In this document: in pieces, positions 38,722 through 47,209 of the stretch
How positions within the stretch are numbered: the first letter of the stretch is position 1
Layout of the letters: each line of letters starts with the position of its first letter
NCBI RefSeq assembly: GCF_034262375.1
Contig: NZ_CP139558.1
Location: 5,146,001-5,210,000, forward strand
DNA length: 64,000 nucleotides
Reading direction: 5' to 3'
Source: Mucilaginibacter sabulilitoris
GTDB lineage: Bacteria > Bacteroidota > Bacteroidia > Sphingobacteriales > Sphingobacteriaceae
Made by a program: the position numbers and the translations under genes
Notes under the pieces: generated by a model
Told to the model about the DNA's origin: nothing
The model's input: only the letters and a program-made list of their open reading frames with translations
Database searches by the model: none

Positions 38722-41700
38722 TCAAAAGTCGCTTTGTTGTATAGTAACGGGACCAATCAGCCCAGATTTGAGTAAAGGTGAATCTTTGGTATAAAACTTA
38801 TACGTTGAAAATGTGAACCTGTGGCTGGTACGAGGTAACCCTTTAGTTAGCCAATCTGGCCATTTACCATTGTTTATACCATCATCCGGAAAGTTTTCAT
38901 CACCGATGAGCCTGTTTGGCCACAAATTCACCACTTCTATTTCCAGATGATTCTGCTTTTCCAGCACTGCGTTAGTGATATCAACCCTGAAAGGGGCCGT
39001 CCACGTTACACCCAGATTTTTACCATTCAATATTACCCTGCCCATATTCTTTATTTCGCCAAGATCAAGGTAAAGCCTCTGATTCTCTTTAGAGCTGAGA
39101 TTCCGTGGCAAATCAAATATTTTATGGTAAACAGCTGTGCCCGAATAGTATTTAATACCTTCTTCTGTTCTTTGTGTCCAATCTTTTAGTTCATTGAAAA
39201 CTATATTTGGGGGGCCACCCCATTTGGGATCAAACGAAACTAGCCACGGACCCGCGAGTGTTTTAACTACCTTGTTTATGGAGAAATTTTTATTGGTTGA
39301 TGATACAGGCAGCACATTATTCACAAAGCACACAAAATAGCTTTGATACGCATCAAATTTTAAGGGCAACGTAGTAAGCTGACCTTTTACCACACATTCT
39401 GGCAGCGCTCTGCTTTCGCCTGTAATTGGATCCCAAAGTTGCGCATGGCCTTTAACGCTCCTGAACGAAACATCAGTTTGCACAACCTGATCTGTACGGT
39501 TTGATACAAAATAAATATCCATATCATCGGTATAGCGATGTGTATATCTCAGCTGTCCGTCGGCTGTAAAATCCTGCTCAACGTTCATGGATTTTAATAT
39601 TTGTGCTGTAAGATCATACTCAGGATATAGATCATTAATTTGTGTATCAAGGCTTCCTCCCCATATGATTTTCCCTTTGCCATAAGTATGCGTGATTTGC
39701 TCAGAGGGTTCCTGCAAGGTTCCCCAAAGCGATCTGGATATTGTACGCACCTGCTCGTCGCATGAAGGATAACCAGATAATCCAGGTGATTTTAACGGTG
39801 GAGCACCCACTACTACCGCCCCGTCATTCACCAATGAGGTTATTTTTTGCAGTAAAGCCGGGGTCATTGTTTTAATAGCCGGTAACACCAGTAATCTATA
39901 ACTCGAACCTCCCGGAAATACTATCTTTTTATTTTTCACTATAGCTTTGTATAACTGCCCGGGAGAGCAGCCGTCAAAGTTATATCCTTTCCTATCGGGC
40001 AATACTAAATCACCGTCCATAGCAGATGATGGCGGACGAAACACGTGAGGTGATCCTTCGGGCGATAAATATAAAATATCGGCTACAGCCTGTCCCTGCT
40101 GCAAAATATATTGGCAGCGCGATATATAATCGTGGTAGCCTCCAACCATCGGCCACCAAGTTTGGTTTCTGTCCCAATGTACTCCATACGGCCCCATGGT
40201 TGCGCCTGGGCGTAAAGAATCGGCCAGAAACTGGTTTTGAAAAGTATGGTATACAAAACGATTAATGCCGGTAGCAAAAGCCCAGTCACCTTGATTTTTC
40301 ATAGCACCCGGATATTGTTTCCAGCCCTCATTATCCTGCGCGGTAAATGCTTCAGCTGGTACTAATGATTTGCCATTCACATGCCCTATTGAGGTAGCCT
40401 CAATACAACTGAATGATGAATTAAAGCCAAGCCCTTTGTTCCAAAACTCAGCCATAGGTACATCCGCCACAGAACCAAGCTCCAGATCGGCGGTCGGGTT
40501 CATATCGTAGGGTTCGATAGATAGCTCCAGACCGAATTTATGCGCGTATTTTTTTACCTGTCCGGCATGATTTTCCAATACCAGTTCCTGGGCGGTTTGA
40601 CGCAGGTCCCATAAAAAGCGTTCGCTTATTTCTTCGCTTTCAACAACATTCCCGGCATAAACAGGATAATAGGGCAATGGATCATACCCTCTCCGTTTTT
40701 TAAATTCTTCACGAAAATGGGGTGTCCAGTTCTGTGCTCCCATTTCCCAACTATCCATGTGTAACCTTTTTAAACCTCCCGCCTCTCCTACATCTGGTCT
40801 GCCAGTTTTATTTACCAATTTGCCTACGTAATTATCCAAATGGGCATTCAGGGCCACGGTATCAAACTTATCCGCTTCAAAACCCAAACCTGGCACAGGC
40901 GCCGGGCGGGTTATAGCGCCATTGTTTCGGCGGCCAAAACGTATGATAGTCCAGTTTCCTTTCGGGGCCGTCCAGTTCAGCGTACCATCTGCCCGTAATT
41001 TATCAGTAAGATCAATGATTTTACTTTTATCAATCGCCGCGTTCTTAGGCATATCTTTATATTCGGCAACCGTTGGCAGATACTGCTTCACTCCTTTTAC
41101 AGAAGAATAAGGCGCACGGTAATACAGGGCCTTTTCATCAATATCTGTTATTTTTGAAGAAGGCAAAGATGGCGTTGGATAAGCAAGTACCGCTACATCT
41201 TCATAAAAATCATCCCATTGCTTTTTCAGCTCAGGAGTAAACGCTCCCTCCCCAAAATATGGTGGTTTGGGTGCCGGTATAGGCAAGTTGATTGCTCGTT
41301 TCCCTCCCCCGGCTATGTTTACTGTACTACTTACTAAATGCTGCATCGACTGCTCAATTGGTACCCATGGCCCACCACTACCTGTCCATCCGGGCCCGAT
41401 ACCTAATGTTATTTCAATGCCTAAACGTTTCGATTCTTTTACCGCGTGAGCAAATAATTCCTGCCATTCGTCACTTAAAAATTCCACCTTCCCACGTGGA
41501 ATACCCACGTTTACTTCCAAAAATACGAGGTTACCGATGCCAGCTTTTTTCATGGCCTCCAGGTCTTCTGATATAGACCGGGCTGACATATTTCCATCCA
41601 TAAAATACCAGTAAACACCAGGTTTAGCAGAATCTGGCGGATGAAGAAACCCTTGTTTAAGCTTACTTATCTGGGCATTAACTGCATTCAGATAACAAGA

Positions 41701-41736
41701 ACCTAAAACAAGAACTGATATAAAAACTCTATGCAT
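38722..41736 (-). CDS. GH106-like glycoside hydrolase, paralog
   Basis: A 1004-residue secreted protein with a Sec signal peptide (to NAVNAQ). It shares the GH106 plan with its neighbour: GVYWYFMDGNMSARSISEDLE, GPGWTGSGGPWVPIEQSM, the HMDSWEMGAQNW and AEAFTAQ acidic segments, and the C-terminal LNGKNLGVTWTAPFRVDITNA sandwich. Identity to the neighbour looks moderate, so the pair is an old duplication or two specificities, one lipid-anchored and one soluble. The two genes likely form an operon ending at 35303. No SusC/SusD pair flanks them. Confidence 0.88.
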   Translation of the reverse strand: MHRVFISVLVLGSCYLNAVNAQISKLKQGFLHPPDSAKPGVYWYFMDGNMSARSISEDLEAMKKAGIGNLVFLEVNVGIPRGKVEFLSDEWQELFAHAVKESKRLGIEITLGIGPGWTGSGGPWVPIEQSMQHLVSSTVNIAGGGKRAINLPIPAPKPPYFGEGAFTPELKKQWDDFYEDVAVLAYPTPSLPSSKITDIDEKALYYRAPYSSVKGVKQYLPTVAEYKDMPKNAAIDKSKIIDLTDKLRADGTLNWTAPKGNWTIIRFGRRNNGAITRPAPVPGLGFEADKFDTVALNAHLDNYVGKLVNKTGRPDVGEAGGLKRLHMDSWEMGAQNWTPHFREEFKKRRGYDPLPYYPVYAGNVVESEEISERFLWDLRQTAQELVLENHAGQVKKYAHKFGLELSIEPYDMNPTADLELGSVADVPMAEFWNKGLGFNSSFSCIEATSIGHVNGKSLVPAEAFTAQDNEGWKQYPGAMKNQGDWAFATGINRFVYHTFQNQFLADSLRPGATMGPYGVHWDRNQTWWPMVGGYHDYISRCQYILQQGQAVADILYLSPEGSPHVFRPPSSAMDGDLVLPDRKGYNFDGCSPGQLYKAIVKNKKIVFPGGSSYRLLVLPAIKTMTPALLQKITSLVNDGAVVVGAPPLKSPGLSGYPSCDEQVRTISRSLWGTLQEPSEQITHTYGKGKIIWGGSLDTQINDLYPEYDLTAQILKSMNVEQDFTADGQLRYTHRYTDDMDIYFVSNRTDQVVQTDVSFRSVKGHAQLWDPITGESRALPECVVKGQLTTLPLKFDAYQSYFVCFVNNVLPVSSTNKNFSINKVVKTLAGPWLVSFDPKWGGPPNIVFNELKDWTQRTEEGIKYYSGTAVYHKIFDLPRNLSSKENQRLYLDLGEIKNMGRVILNGKNLGVTWTAPFRVDITNAVLEKQNHLEIEVVNLWPNRLIGDENFPDDGINNGKWPDWLTKGLPRTSHRFTFSTYKFYTKDSPLLKSGLIGPVTIQQSDF

Positions 41737-42049
41737 TATTAAATATCATTAAGAAAGAATTCAATTTATCGGGATTGGTGGTTTATACATCAAAAGTATG
41801 ATATGGATTTTTTGCTGCTATAGCCTGGTAAACTTTTTTTTTATACTTTTTGACATATTGGATGATATGTTGTAAAAAAAACGCTCTCATACGCAGCCCT
41901 TTACTATTTTTAGAAACCTGTGTTCAAACTATTTGAACCAGAGCGGGCTTGAAACCGTACAATTGTAAACATAGGATGAGCACTTATAATTTAATGTTTT
42001 TTTGAAATCAAAGGCCAACTATAACTCTTAGCGGTAGTTACTCTTATAT
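41737..42049. other. 313-bp leader before the truncated wza gene
   Basis: It separates the divergent GH106 and wza-like genes. It contains the perfect palindrome GTTCAAA-CTA-TTTGAAC at 41922-41938. Around it, CGCTCT (41882) and AGAGCG (41940), and AGCCC (41896) and GGGCT (41945), could pair in interleaved order. That would give a pseudoknot if transcribed. No ORF is apparent. Confidence 0.4.
41922..41938. promoter_or_regulatory. 17-bp palindrome GTTCAAA-N3-TTTGAAC
   Basis: Seven-base arms are perfect reverse complements around CTA. Its place, 111 bp upstream of the wza-like start in a region with no gene, suggests an operator or a leader hairpin. Function is not established. Confidence 0.35.
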
Positions 42050-42538
42050 ATGCGTTTTTTAATTTTTTTATTTCTTGGGACACTTTTTGTTTTGACCTCT
42101 TGCTCCAGCAAACAATATCAATCTCTCTTTGAACAAAATAAAATCCCTCCAGATAGCCTTGTGCAGAAAACACCATTAAACAACTTTACTTATCGCATAA
42201 AACCGCAAGACATACTGCAAATCAGAAATTTACAAAGCGTTAAGTATATCGTTGACGAAGCACCACCTGCAGGGAACATTACTACCGGTGGCAATGCCAC
42301 TACCGGCCAAACCTATCAGGTTGAAGACGATAGCACCGTGGCCCTGCCTGTTATTGGTCATGTAAAGGTGGTAGGCCTTACCCGTGCCGAAGCGGCAAAA
42401 CAAATTGAGGCTCTTTATCGTAAAAGTTTATTAAAAGACCCACAGGTTTATCGTGCCCGGCACAACCATCATCTGGAAACAGGGCCATATCTTAGAAGAA
42501 AACCTAAAAGAAAACGATATCGCTTTTTGGATAAATAA
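42050..42538 (+). pseudogene. Truncated Wza-like polysaccharide export lipoprotein
   Basis: A lipoprotein signal (LTSC-SSK) and the N-terminal part of the polysaccharide export (Poly_export) domain are normal through about residue 129: YRIKPQDILQIRNL, VEDDSTVALPVIGHVKVVGLTRAEAA, LYRKSLLKDP. The remaining domain, with its SLBB repeats and the C-terminal outer-membrane helix, is gone. After about 42438 the reading frame runs 33 more codons in a glycosyltransferase gene, out of frame with it, and stops at 42536-42538. A full-length protein is usually about 250-390 residues. It is almost certainly a non-functional remnant. Confidence 0.85.
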
Positions 42539-43418
42539 ACATAACCGCTACAGCGATTTGGTGGCCCAGGAAGAAGTGGAGCGTATGCAAAATATAAGGC
42601 GTCAAACGCTCAAACCCAACCTATTTGGCTCGCCCGATGAGCGTACAGCATGGCTTAAGCAATTGTGGTGGCAACTGCCACGATATGTAAGGCCAGCGTT
42701 ATACTTTTCTTATCGTATGATATTTCAATTGGGAATATTTGAAGGACGTACCAGTGTAATATTTCACTTTTTACAGGGCTTCTGGTTCCGGCTTGTGGTT
42801 GATATAAAAATTGACGAACTTCTTAAAAACAAACAAAAACAAGCCTCAACCAATCAGATCTCGCCGTTCAAATTCGCATTGAAGTTTGTAATGCTGTTCC
42901 TTGTATTGTACTACTTCAACATCTTGTTTCTCGGCGTTACAAGTCCGGGTAACCACTACAGTAGTTTTTTAGCCACACATCTGAATTATATTGAAGGTTT
43001 GCGTTCCCTTTTACTATCGTGCAGCGCCCTTATTATTAGCTGGCTTGGTTTTGATGTTATCCACAATCATATCGACTTGTTGGTGGCGGGTAAAGGCGCT
43101 ATTCGTTTAGCTTATGATTGTCTGGGTCTGGCGATTATGAGCTTTGTAACAGCTTTTGTATTTGCTTATCCCAAAAAGCTAAGGCAAAAACTTATGTTCT
43201 TAATTCCGGCTATTTTGGGGATACAGCTATTAAACGTAACAAGGCTGGTTTTACTGGCTTTATTCTGGAACAGGAAGGCAAATAAGGTAATTGATCATCA
43301 CACGCTGTTCAATATCATCCTGTATATCCTTCTCATGATCAGCCTTTACTTCTGGATCAAACACAACCATCACCGCAAAGACACCATAGCAGAAACCAAT
43401 CTGCCGGTCTCTGCTTAA
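42453..43418 (+). CDS. Glycosyltransferase C-terminal remnant fused to XrtY-like exosortase
   Basis: One frame of 321 codons. Residues about 1-125 match the C-terminal part of a GT2-type transferase (KQGHILEENLKENDIAFWI, NKHNRYSDL, FHFLQGFWFRLVVDIKIDELL) whose catalytic half is missing. Residues about 137-303 are an exosortase with about seven transmembrane helices. Its catalytic residues appear complete: Cys223 (YDCLGLAIM), Arg264 (NVTRLVLLAL) and His282 or His283 (DHHTLFN). In exosortases these three process sorting signals of exported proteins. A GTG at 42453 is the first possible start. Later ATGs (in VERMQ, YRMIF) are alternatives, perhaps coupled to the upstream stop at 42538. It resembles the Sphingobacteriaceae exosortase Y and its associated glycosyltransferase. 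Confidence 0.75.
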   Translation: MPGTTIIWKQGHILEENLKENDIAFWINKHNRYSDLVAQEEVERMQNIRRQTLKPNLFGSPDERTAWLKQLWWQLPRYVRPALYFSYRMIFQLGIFEGRTSVIFHFLQGFWFRLVVDIKIDELLKNKQKQASTNQISPFKFALKFVMLFLVLYYFNILFLGVTSPGNHYSSFLATHLNYIEGLRSLLLSCSALIISWLGFDVIHNHIDLLVAGKGAIRLAYDCLGLAIMSFVTAFVFAYPKKLRQKLMFLIPAILGIQLLNVTRLVLLALFWNRKANKVIDHHTLFNIILYILLMISLYFWIKHNHHRKDTIAETNLPVSA

Positions 43419-43444
43419 CTTCCCTCCCCCCGTAACTTTTCCCG

Positions 43445-44293
43445 TTAAAATTTCACCTGCAGCTTCTCTGAAGTAAGTTTCCCGTCTTTATAGTATTCAA
43501 AAAACCAGCTGTCATTCTTTTTCAAAACTATTCCGTTTGCCGTCGCATTGCTGGCTATAAAATAATCCTGTACCGAGGTTTTCAGGAGCGTTAAAACTAT
43601 TTTTGGTGTGGTGTCAATCAATTGATAGCCATTGGCTATCGCCTGTGCATATAAGGTTCCTACCGGTGCTGATGGCTGACTTACTACAGTTTCTTCCGCA
43701 GCAGATTTTACCGGCGGAGTAACGACTGGTGAAACTCCAGCAGGTGGTGTCGCACTAACTTCCGGGGAGGCTACCGCTGTTTCTGCCGCTGCTGTTTTTA
43801 CAGCTGGTGGCGAAGCTACCGCCGTTGTAGTAACTGCCGGCTGTCCTCCCTGTTCGTGCGTAGCACCATTGTACACATACTTGGTTTCATCCATCGATGT
43901 AAAGGCATCCCTTAATGCGAGATTATAGGATACCCTATACTCCTTTTCCCGGCTCTTGCCTTCTTTGCTTTTAAAAACCACGTTATTTTGGCAATCTTTT
44001 AATACAAGTGTAAGATTGGTAGTAAACATGCTGTTTTTTTCTAATAAATCGGCAGTAAGCGCGCTGCATTTATTGTTTGCAATTTCTGTGGGCAGGTCTG
44101 CATTATCATAGTAAACAGTAAATCCTTTATCCGTTAATAGCGCTTTAGTAAGGCTGTTTAAATTATACTGATCATTTTGTTTTAGGATATTGAACTTTTC
44201 GGGCACTATGATGTACTTGTAATTATTGATTGTATTTTGGGCATATCCCGAAATGGAAATAAATAAAAGGGCCAGTAAAATATATCTTTTCAT
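43445..44293 (-). CDS. Secreted protein with Pro/Ala/Thr-rich linker, unknown function
   Basis: A 282-residue protein with a Sec signal peptide (MKRYILLALLFISISGYAQ). Residues about 20-140 form an alpha/beta domain (KYIIVPEKFNILKQNDQYNL, KALLTDKGFTVYYD, TTNLTLVLKDCQNNVVF). A linker of about 75 residues made of Ala, Val, Pro, Thr and Glu follows, and a C-terminal domain (ANGYQLIDTTPKIVLTLLKTSVQDYF) ends the protein. Similar two-part proteins occur in Bacteroidota without known function. ATG at 44293 is chosen as it begins the signal peptide. It converges with the exosortase gene. Confidence 0.7.
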   Translation of the reverse strand: MKRYILLALLFISISGYAQNTINNYKYIIVPEKFNILKQNDQYNLNSLTKALLTDKGFTVYYDNADLPTEIANNKCSALTADLLEKNSMFTTNLTLVLKDCQNNVVFKSKEGKSREKEYRVSYNLALRDAFTSMDETKYVYNGATHEQGGQPAVTTTAVASPPAVKTAAAETAVASPEVSATPPAGVSPVVTPPVKSAAEETVVSQPSAPVGTLYAQAIANGYQLIDTTPKIVLTLLKTSVQDYFIASNATANGIVLKKNDSWFFEYYKDGKLTSEKLQVKF

Positions 44294-44469
44294 AAACATG
44301 GTTTGCTAATAATTATGCTAAAATTAGCGTTTTTTATTGTATCACAAATGGCTTTAATTACAAACATGCAAAACACTGGTATCCCAATCTCGCAATATAT
44401 TTACAAAAATAAAATCATAGCATAAAATGTTTCGGCGGCTTATTCGTCTATATGATTATAATACCATAT

Positions 44470-44934
44470 ATGTACTCAATATTATTAGCCCTACACTCTT
44501 TAATCCGCTGGTTAGTACTGCTTAGTTTATTATTAGCCATTTGCCTGGCCTGGCGGGGATGGCTGCTCGGTAAAAAGTACACCTCTGTAAACGACCAGGT
44601 ACGGGTAATAACAACAACAATCGCGCATATTCAATTACTGGCTGGCCTGGGTTTATATGTCGTTAGCCCAATAGTGCGCTATTTTTTAAATCATTTTAAT
44701 CTGGCGGTTCATGAGCGACAGGTTCGCTTTTTTGGCATGGAGCATGTTACCATGATGCTGATTGCTATTGTTGTTCTTTCAATCGGTTCGGCAAAGGCAA
44801 AACGTATTACAAACGACAGCGATAAATTTAAAACCATGGCTATCTGGTTCACCGTTGGGTTACTGATCATTTTATCTTCAATCCCCTGGTCATTTTCGCC
44901 ATTGATCAGCCGGCCCAATTTCCGTCCGTTTTAA
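44470..44934 (+). CDS. Four-helix membrane protein, cytochrome b-like family
   Basis: A 154-residue protein with four predicted transmembrane helices. Conserved-looking His residues sit in helices 1 (LLALHSLIRWLVL), 2 (TIAHIQLLAGLG) and 3 (RFFGMEHVTMMLIAI), which gives a plausible haem- or metal-binding pattern. Relatives in Bacteroidota are often labelled cytochrome b-like without biochemical proof. ATG at 44470 fits the family start, although the frame begins at 44452. Function unknown. Confidence 0.65.
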   Translation: MYSILLALHSLIRWLVLLSLLLAICLAWRGWLLGKKYTSVNDQVRVITTTIAHIQLLAGLGLYVVSPIVRYFLNHFNLAVHERQVRFFGMEHVTMMLIAIVVLSIGSAKAKRITNDSDKFKTMAIWFTVGLLIILSSIPWSFSPLISRPNFRPF

Positions 44935-44962
44935 TATCGATAGAAAGTTTTAAGCCCGATAT

Positions 44963-45352
44963 TTATACTACCGCTTTTGCTGTAAACATACCGCTGTAAT
45001 ATTTGCGGTAACCATATCCTAAAAGCAGATTAGGTACTATCAGTGTAACCCCCATTAACCAGCCCGATGGTACTAAAATGGTGTGAAACAACAACACGTT
45101 TAAACTGATGGGAAACAGTACAACCGCCGAAAACGGTGCATAACGGTTTATCATTAACGATATGCCTCCTACAATCTGTATGGTTTTTATCATCGGGTAA
45201 AAATAACCGATGCCTTTAAGTCCGGCTATGAAAGCGCCTGTTGCACCCGTGTGCAAAGGTTGGTACGGTATAAAACGAAAAAAGTAATCAAGGCCAAATA
45301 CAAGATAAATAAAGCCAAGTAATATGCGGGAAATTAATACCGTAATTTTCAT
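44963..45352 (-). CDS. DoxX-like membrane protein
   Basis: A 129-residue protein with four transmembrane helices (ITVLISRILLGFIYLVFGLDYF, then segments around GGISLMINRYAPFSAVVLFP and GVTLIVPNLLLGYGYRKY). This layout matches small DoxX-like or DoxD membrane proteins, whose roles range from thiosulfate oxidation to redox stress and are unproven here. The frame opens at 45382, but MKITVLISR at 45352 starts directly at the first helix. It converges with the other four-helix protein gene. Confidence 0.65.
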   Translation of the reverse strand: MKITVLISRILLGFIYLVFGLDYFFRFIPYQPLHTGATGAFIAGLKGIGYFYPMIKTIQIVGGISLMINRYAPFSAVVLFPISLNVLLFHTILVPSGWLMGVTLIVPNLLLGYGYRKYYSGMFTAKAVV

Positions 45353-45563
45353 AAGGGTATGATCGTTTAATATGAATTTCAATAAACTTATGAATTAGAT
45401 TGGCATTTTCAAATAACGCTATGGTATTAAGTTGTAACTCAAACCGTTTTGTGCGGTTCTGCAGGTTTAATGCCGTGCGTTTTAAATTAAATAATGCTAA
45501 TTAACATTATTTAACTAACATTCATTTGGTGGTTTGAATTTGCTTTCTTTAATTTATAACGGA

Positions 45564-47030
45564 ATGTTAGCATTGTTATCCCAAATCAAAATTTATAAGC
45601 TATCGCTTATCTGCCTGTTTGTTATCTTTTTACCATCGGCACTTTCTGCGCAAAATCTTTTTCTTTCAAAAATAGATATATGCAATACTACCGACTTCTG
45701 CATGGACTGCGGCGACCCGAAGGCAACTTGCGACCAGTTTACGCTTGATTATATAAGCGACCAGATAAACCGGAAATATATTTTAAAGGATGCCAATGGT
45801 TCCATAACTTTTCAGGTTTTGGTTGAGCCGTCAGGTTTCAGCTGTGTACTTAGCCATACCGATATAAACACAGGCCCGCTAACATGGGAACTCATCAGGT
45901 ACCTCAATGGTAATATATGGCGGCCGGCGAAGGTAAACGGCAAACCAGTTTTCGCTTCCGTTAATGTTGTTTTCCGTTTTATCAATGGCAAGGTATCGGC
46001 CGCGATGCAAAGAATGGACCTGTCCGAGTTAAAGCCTGCTGGCGATCCCGGCGTTTATAACAACAGAACTGTTTATACTAACCCATCGTTAAAAAATTAC
46101 GAATTTAAAACATGGACTAAGTACAACTCGCCCCTGCCAGATAACATTAGCCAGGCTGCTGTAATTGATAAATCTGATATTTTATGGTACGGTACAGCAC
46201 GTGGATTGACCCGGTTTGATGGGCAAACCTTTAATCCGGTTAATGAATACAATTCGCCGTTTAACTCCGAAACTGCCGTGGGCGACATCACTGTAGATAA
46301 AGACAACAATAAGTGGGTGTACGTAAATCATAAAATGTTCAAGTACACCGATGCCGGTTGGCAGATATATGATTTTAAAAAGTTTTTATCGGCCGGTGTT
46401 ACCCACATCTTAAATAGCCGCCGTGGTGATCTCCTGTTTACCACCAAAGACGGACTGCTGGCTTTAAGAAAAGACAAGGTTATCTTACTCAATAAAAAAC
46501 TCATACCCCAGTTACCTTCAAGCAACGTTCTTTATGCCTTTGAAGACAGCAAAAAACGTTTCTGGATAGGCACATCAAAAGGTACTATGATGATGGATCA
46601 TAACGTTCCAACTACCTATAGCAAATCCAATACCCCTTTGAAAGGCATGTACATTTCAGGGGCAACAGAAGATGAGAAGGGCAATATTTATTTCTCGCTG
46701 AGGGATTGCAACCAGGTTCAGGGCAATAATGAAAAAGAAGGCATAGCAGTACTGCGGGCCGACGGTACATGGCTTCATTATAATGACCAAAACTCCGGTA
46801 TGCCCTCAAACCGTGTTAACGACATCTTGTATGACAAGTATGAGCATATTTTGTGGGTAGCCACTGAAGAGTCAGGCCTTGTAAGGTTTGATTTGAAAGA
46901 TGGCTGGGAAAATTACCATAACAACAATTCTAATGTGCCCGGGCACACCATTTATCAATTGGTACAGGATTCAAAAGGGGTTATTTATGTAACCACTGCC
47001 AATGGCCTGCTTATGATGAAAAAGATATAA
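45564..47030 (+). CDS. Two-component-regulator-propeller protein with TonB_C-like N-terminal domain
   Basis: A 488-residue secreted protein. After a signal peptide (ending LSAQ), about 50-160 resemble the TonB C-terminal fold (GSITFQVLVEPSGFSCVLSHTDI, ELIRYLNGNIWRPAKVNGKPV). Then come Reg_prop propeller blades (SDILWYGTARGLTRFDGQTF, DNNKWVYVNHKMFKYTD, KKRFWIGTSKGTMMMDH, HILWVATEESGLVRFD, and the last NGLLMMKK). In hybrid two-component systems such blades sense glycans, but here the kinase part is absent. ATG at 45564 starts the signal peptide, and the earlier TTG is less likely. Confidence 0.8.
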   Translation: MLALLSQIKIYKLSLICLFVIFLPSALSAQNLFLSKIDICNTTDFCMDCGDPKATCDQFTLDYISDQINRKYILKDANGSITFQVLVEPSGFSCVLSHTDINTGPLTWELIRYLNGNIWRPAKVNGKPVFASVNVVFRFINGKVSAAMQRMDLSELKPAGDPGVYNNRTVYTNPSLKNYEFKTWTKYNSPLPDNISQAAVIDKSDILWYGTARGLTRFDGQTFNPVNEYNSPFNSETAVGDITVDKDNNKWVYVNHKMFKYTDAGWQIYDFKKFLSAGVTHILNSRRGDLLFTTKDGLLALRKDKVILLNKKLIPQLPSSNVLYAFEDSKKRFWIGTSKGTMMMDHNVPTTYSKSNTPLKGMYISGATEDEKGNIYFSLRDCNQVQGNNEKEGIAVLRADGTWLHYNDQNSGMPSNRVNDILYDKYEHILWVATEESGLVRFDLKDGWENYHNNNSNVPGHTIYQLVQDSKGVIYVTTANGLLMMKKI

Positions 47031-47042
47031 GTTAACATTTTA

Positions 47043-47092
47043 CAAAAAACAAAAGCGTTCAGGTTTCGTAATTTGAGCGCTTTTGTTTTTTG
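47043..47092 (+). terminator. Terminator after propeller gene
   Basis: CAAAAAACAAAAGCG pairs with CGCTTTTGTTTTTTG. The stem extends further with TTCA/TGAG (one G-U), and a T-run follows. It lies 13 bp after the stop codon. Confidence 0.9.
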
Positions 47093-47209
47093 TATGAAGC
47101 ACAATTGTCAGCAACCGTTCAAAAAGAGGCATATGCGTATTTTTAAGTAGCTATTTTGATTAAAGTTGTAGATATTTGTTTAAACATCTATTATTAACTT
47201 ATCATAAAA

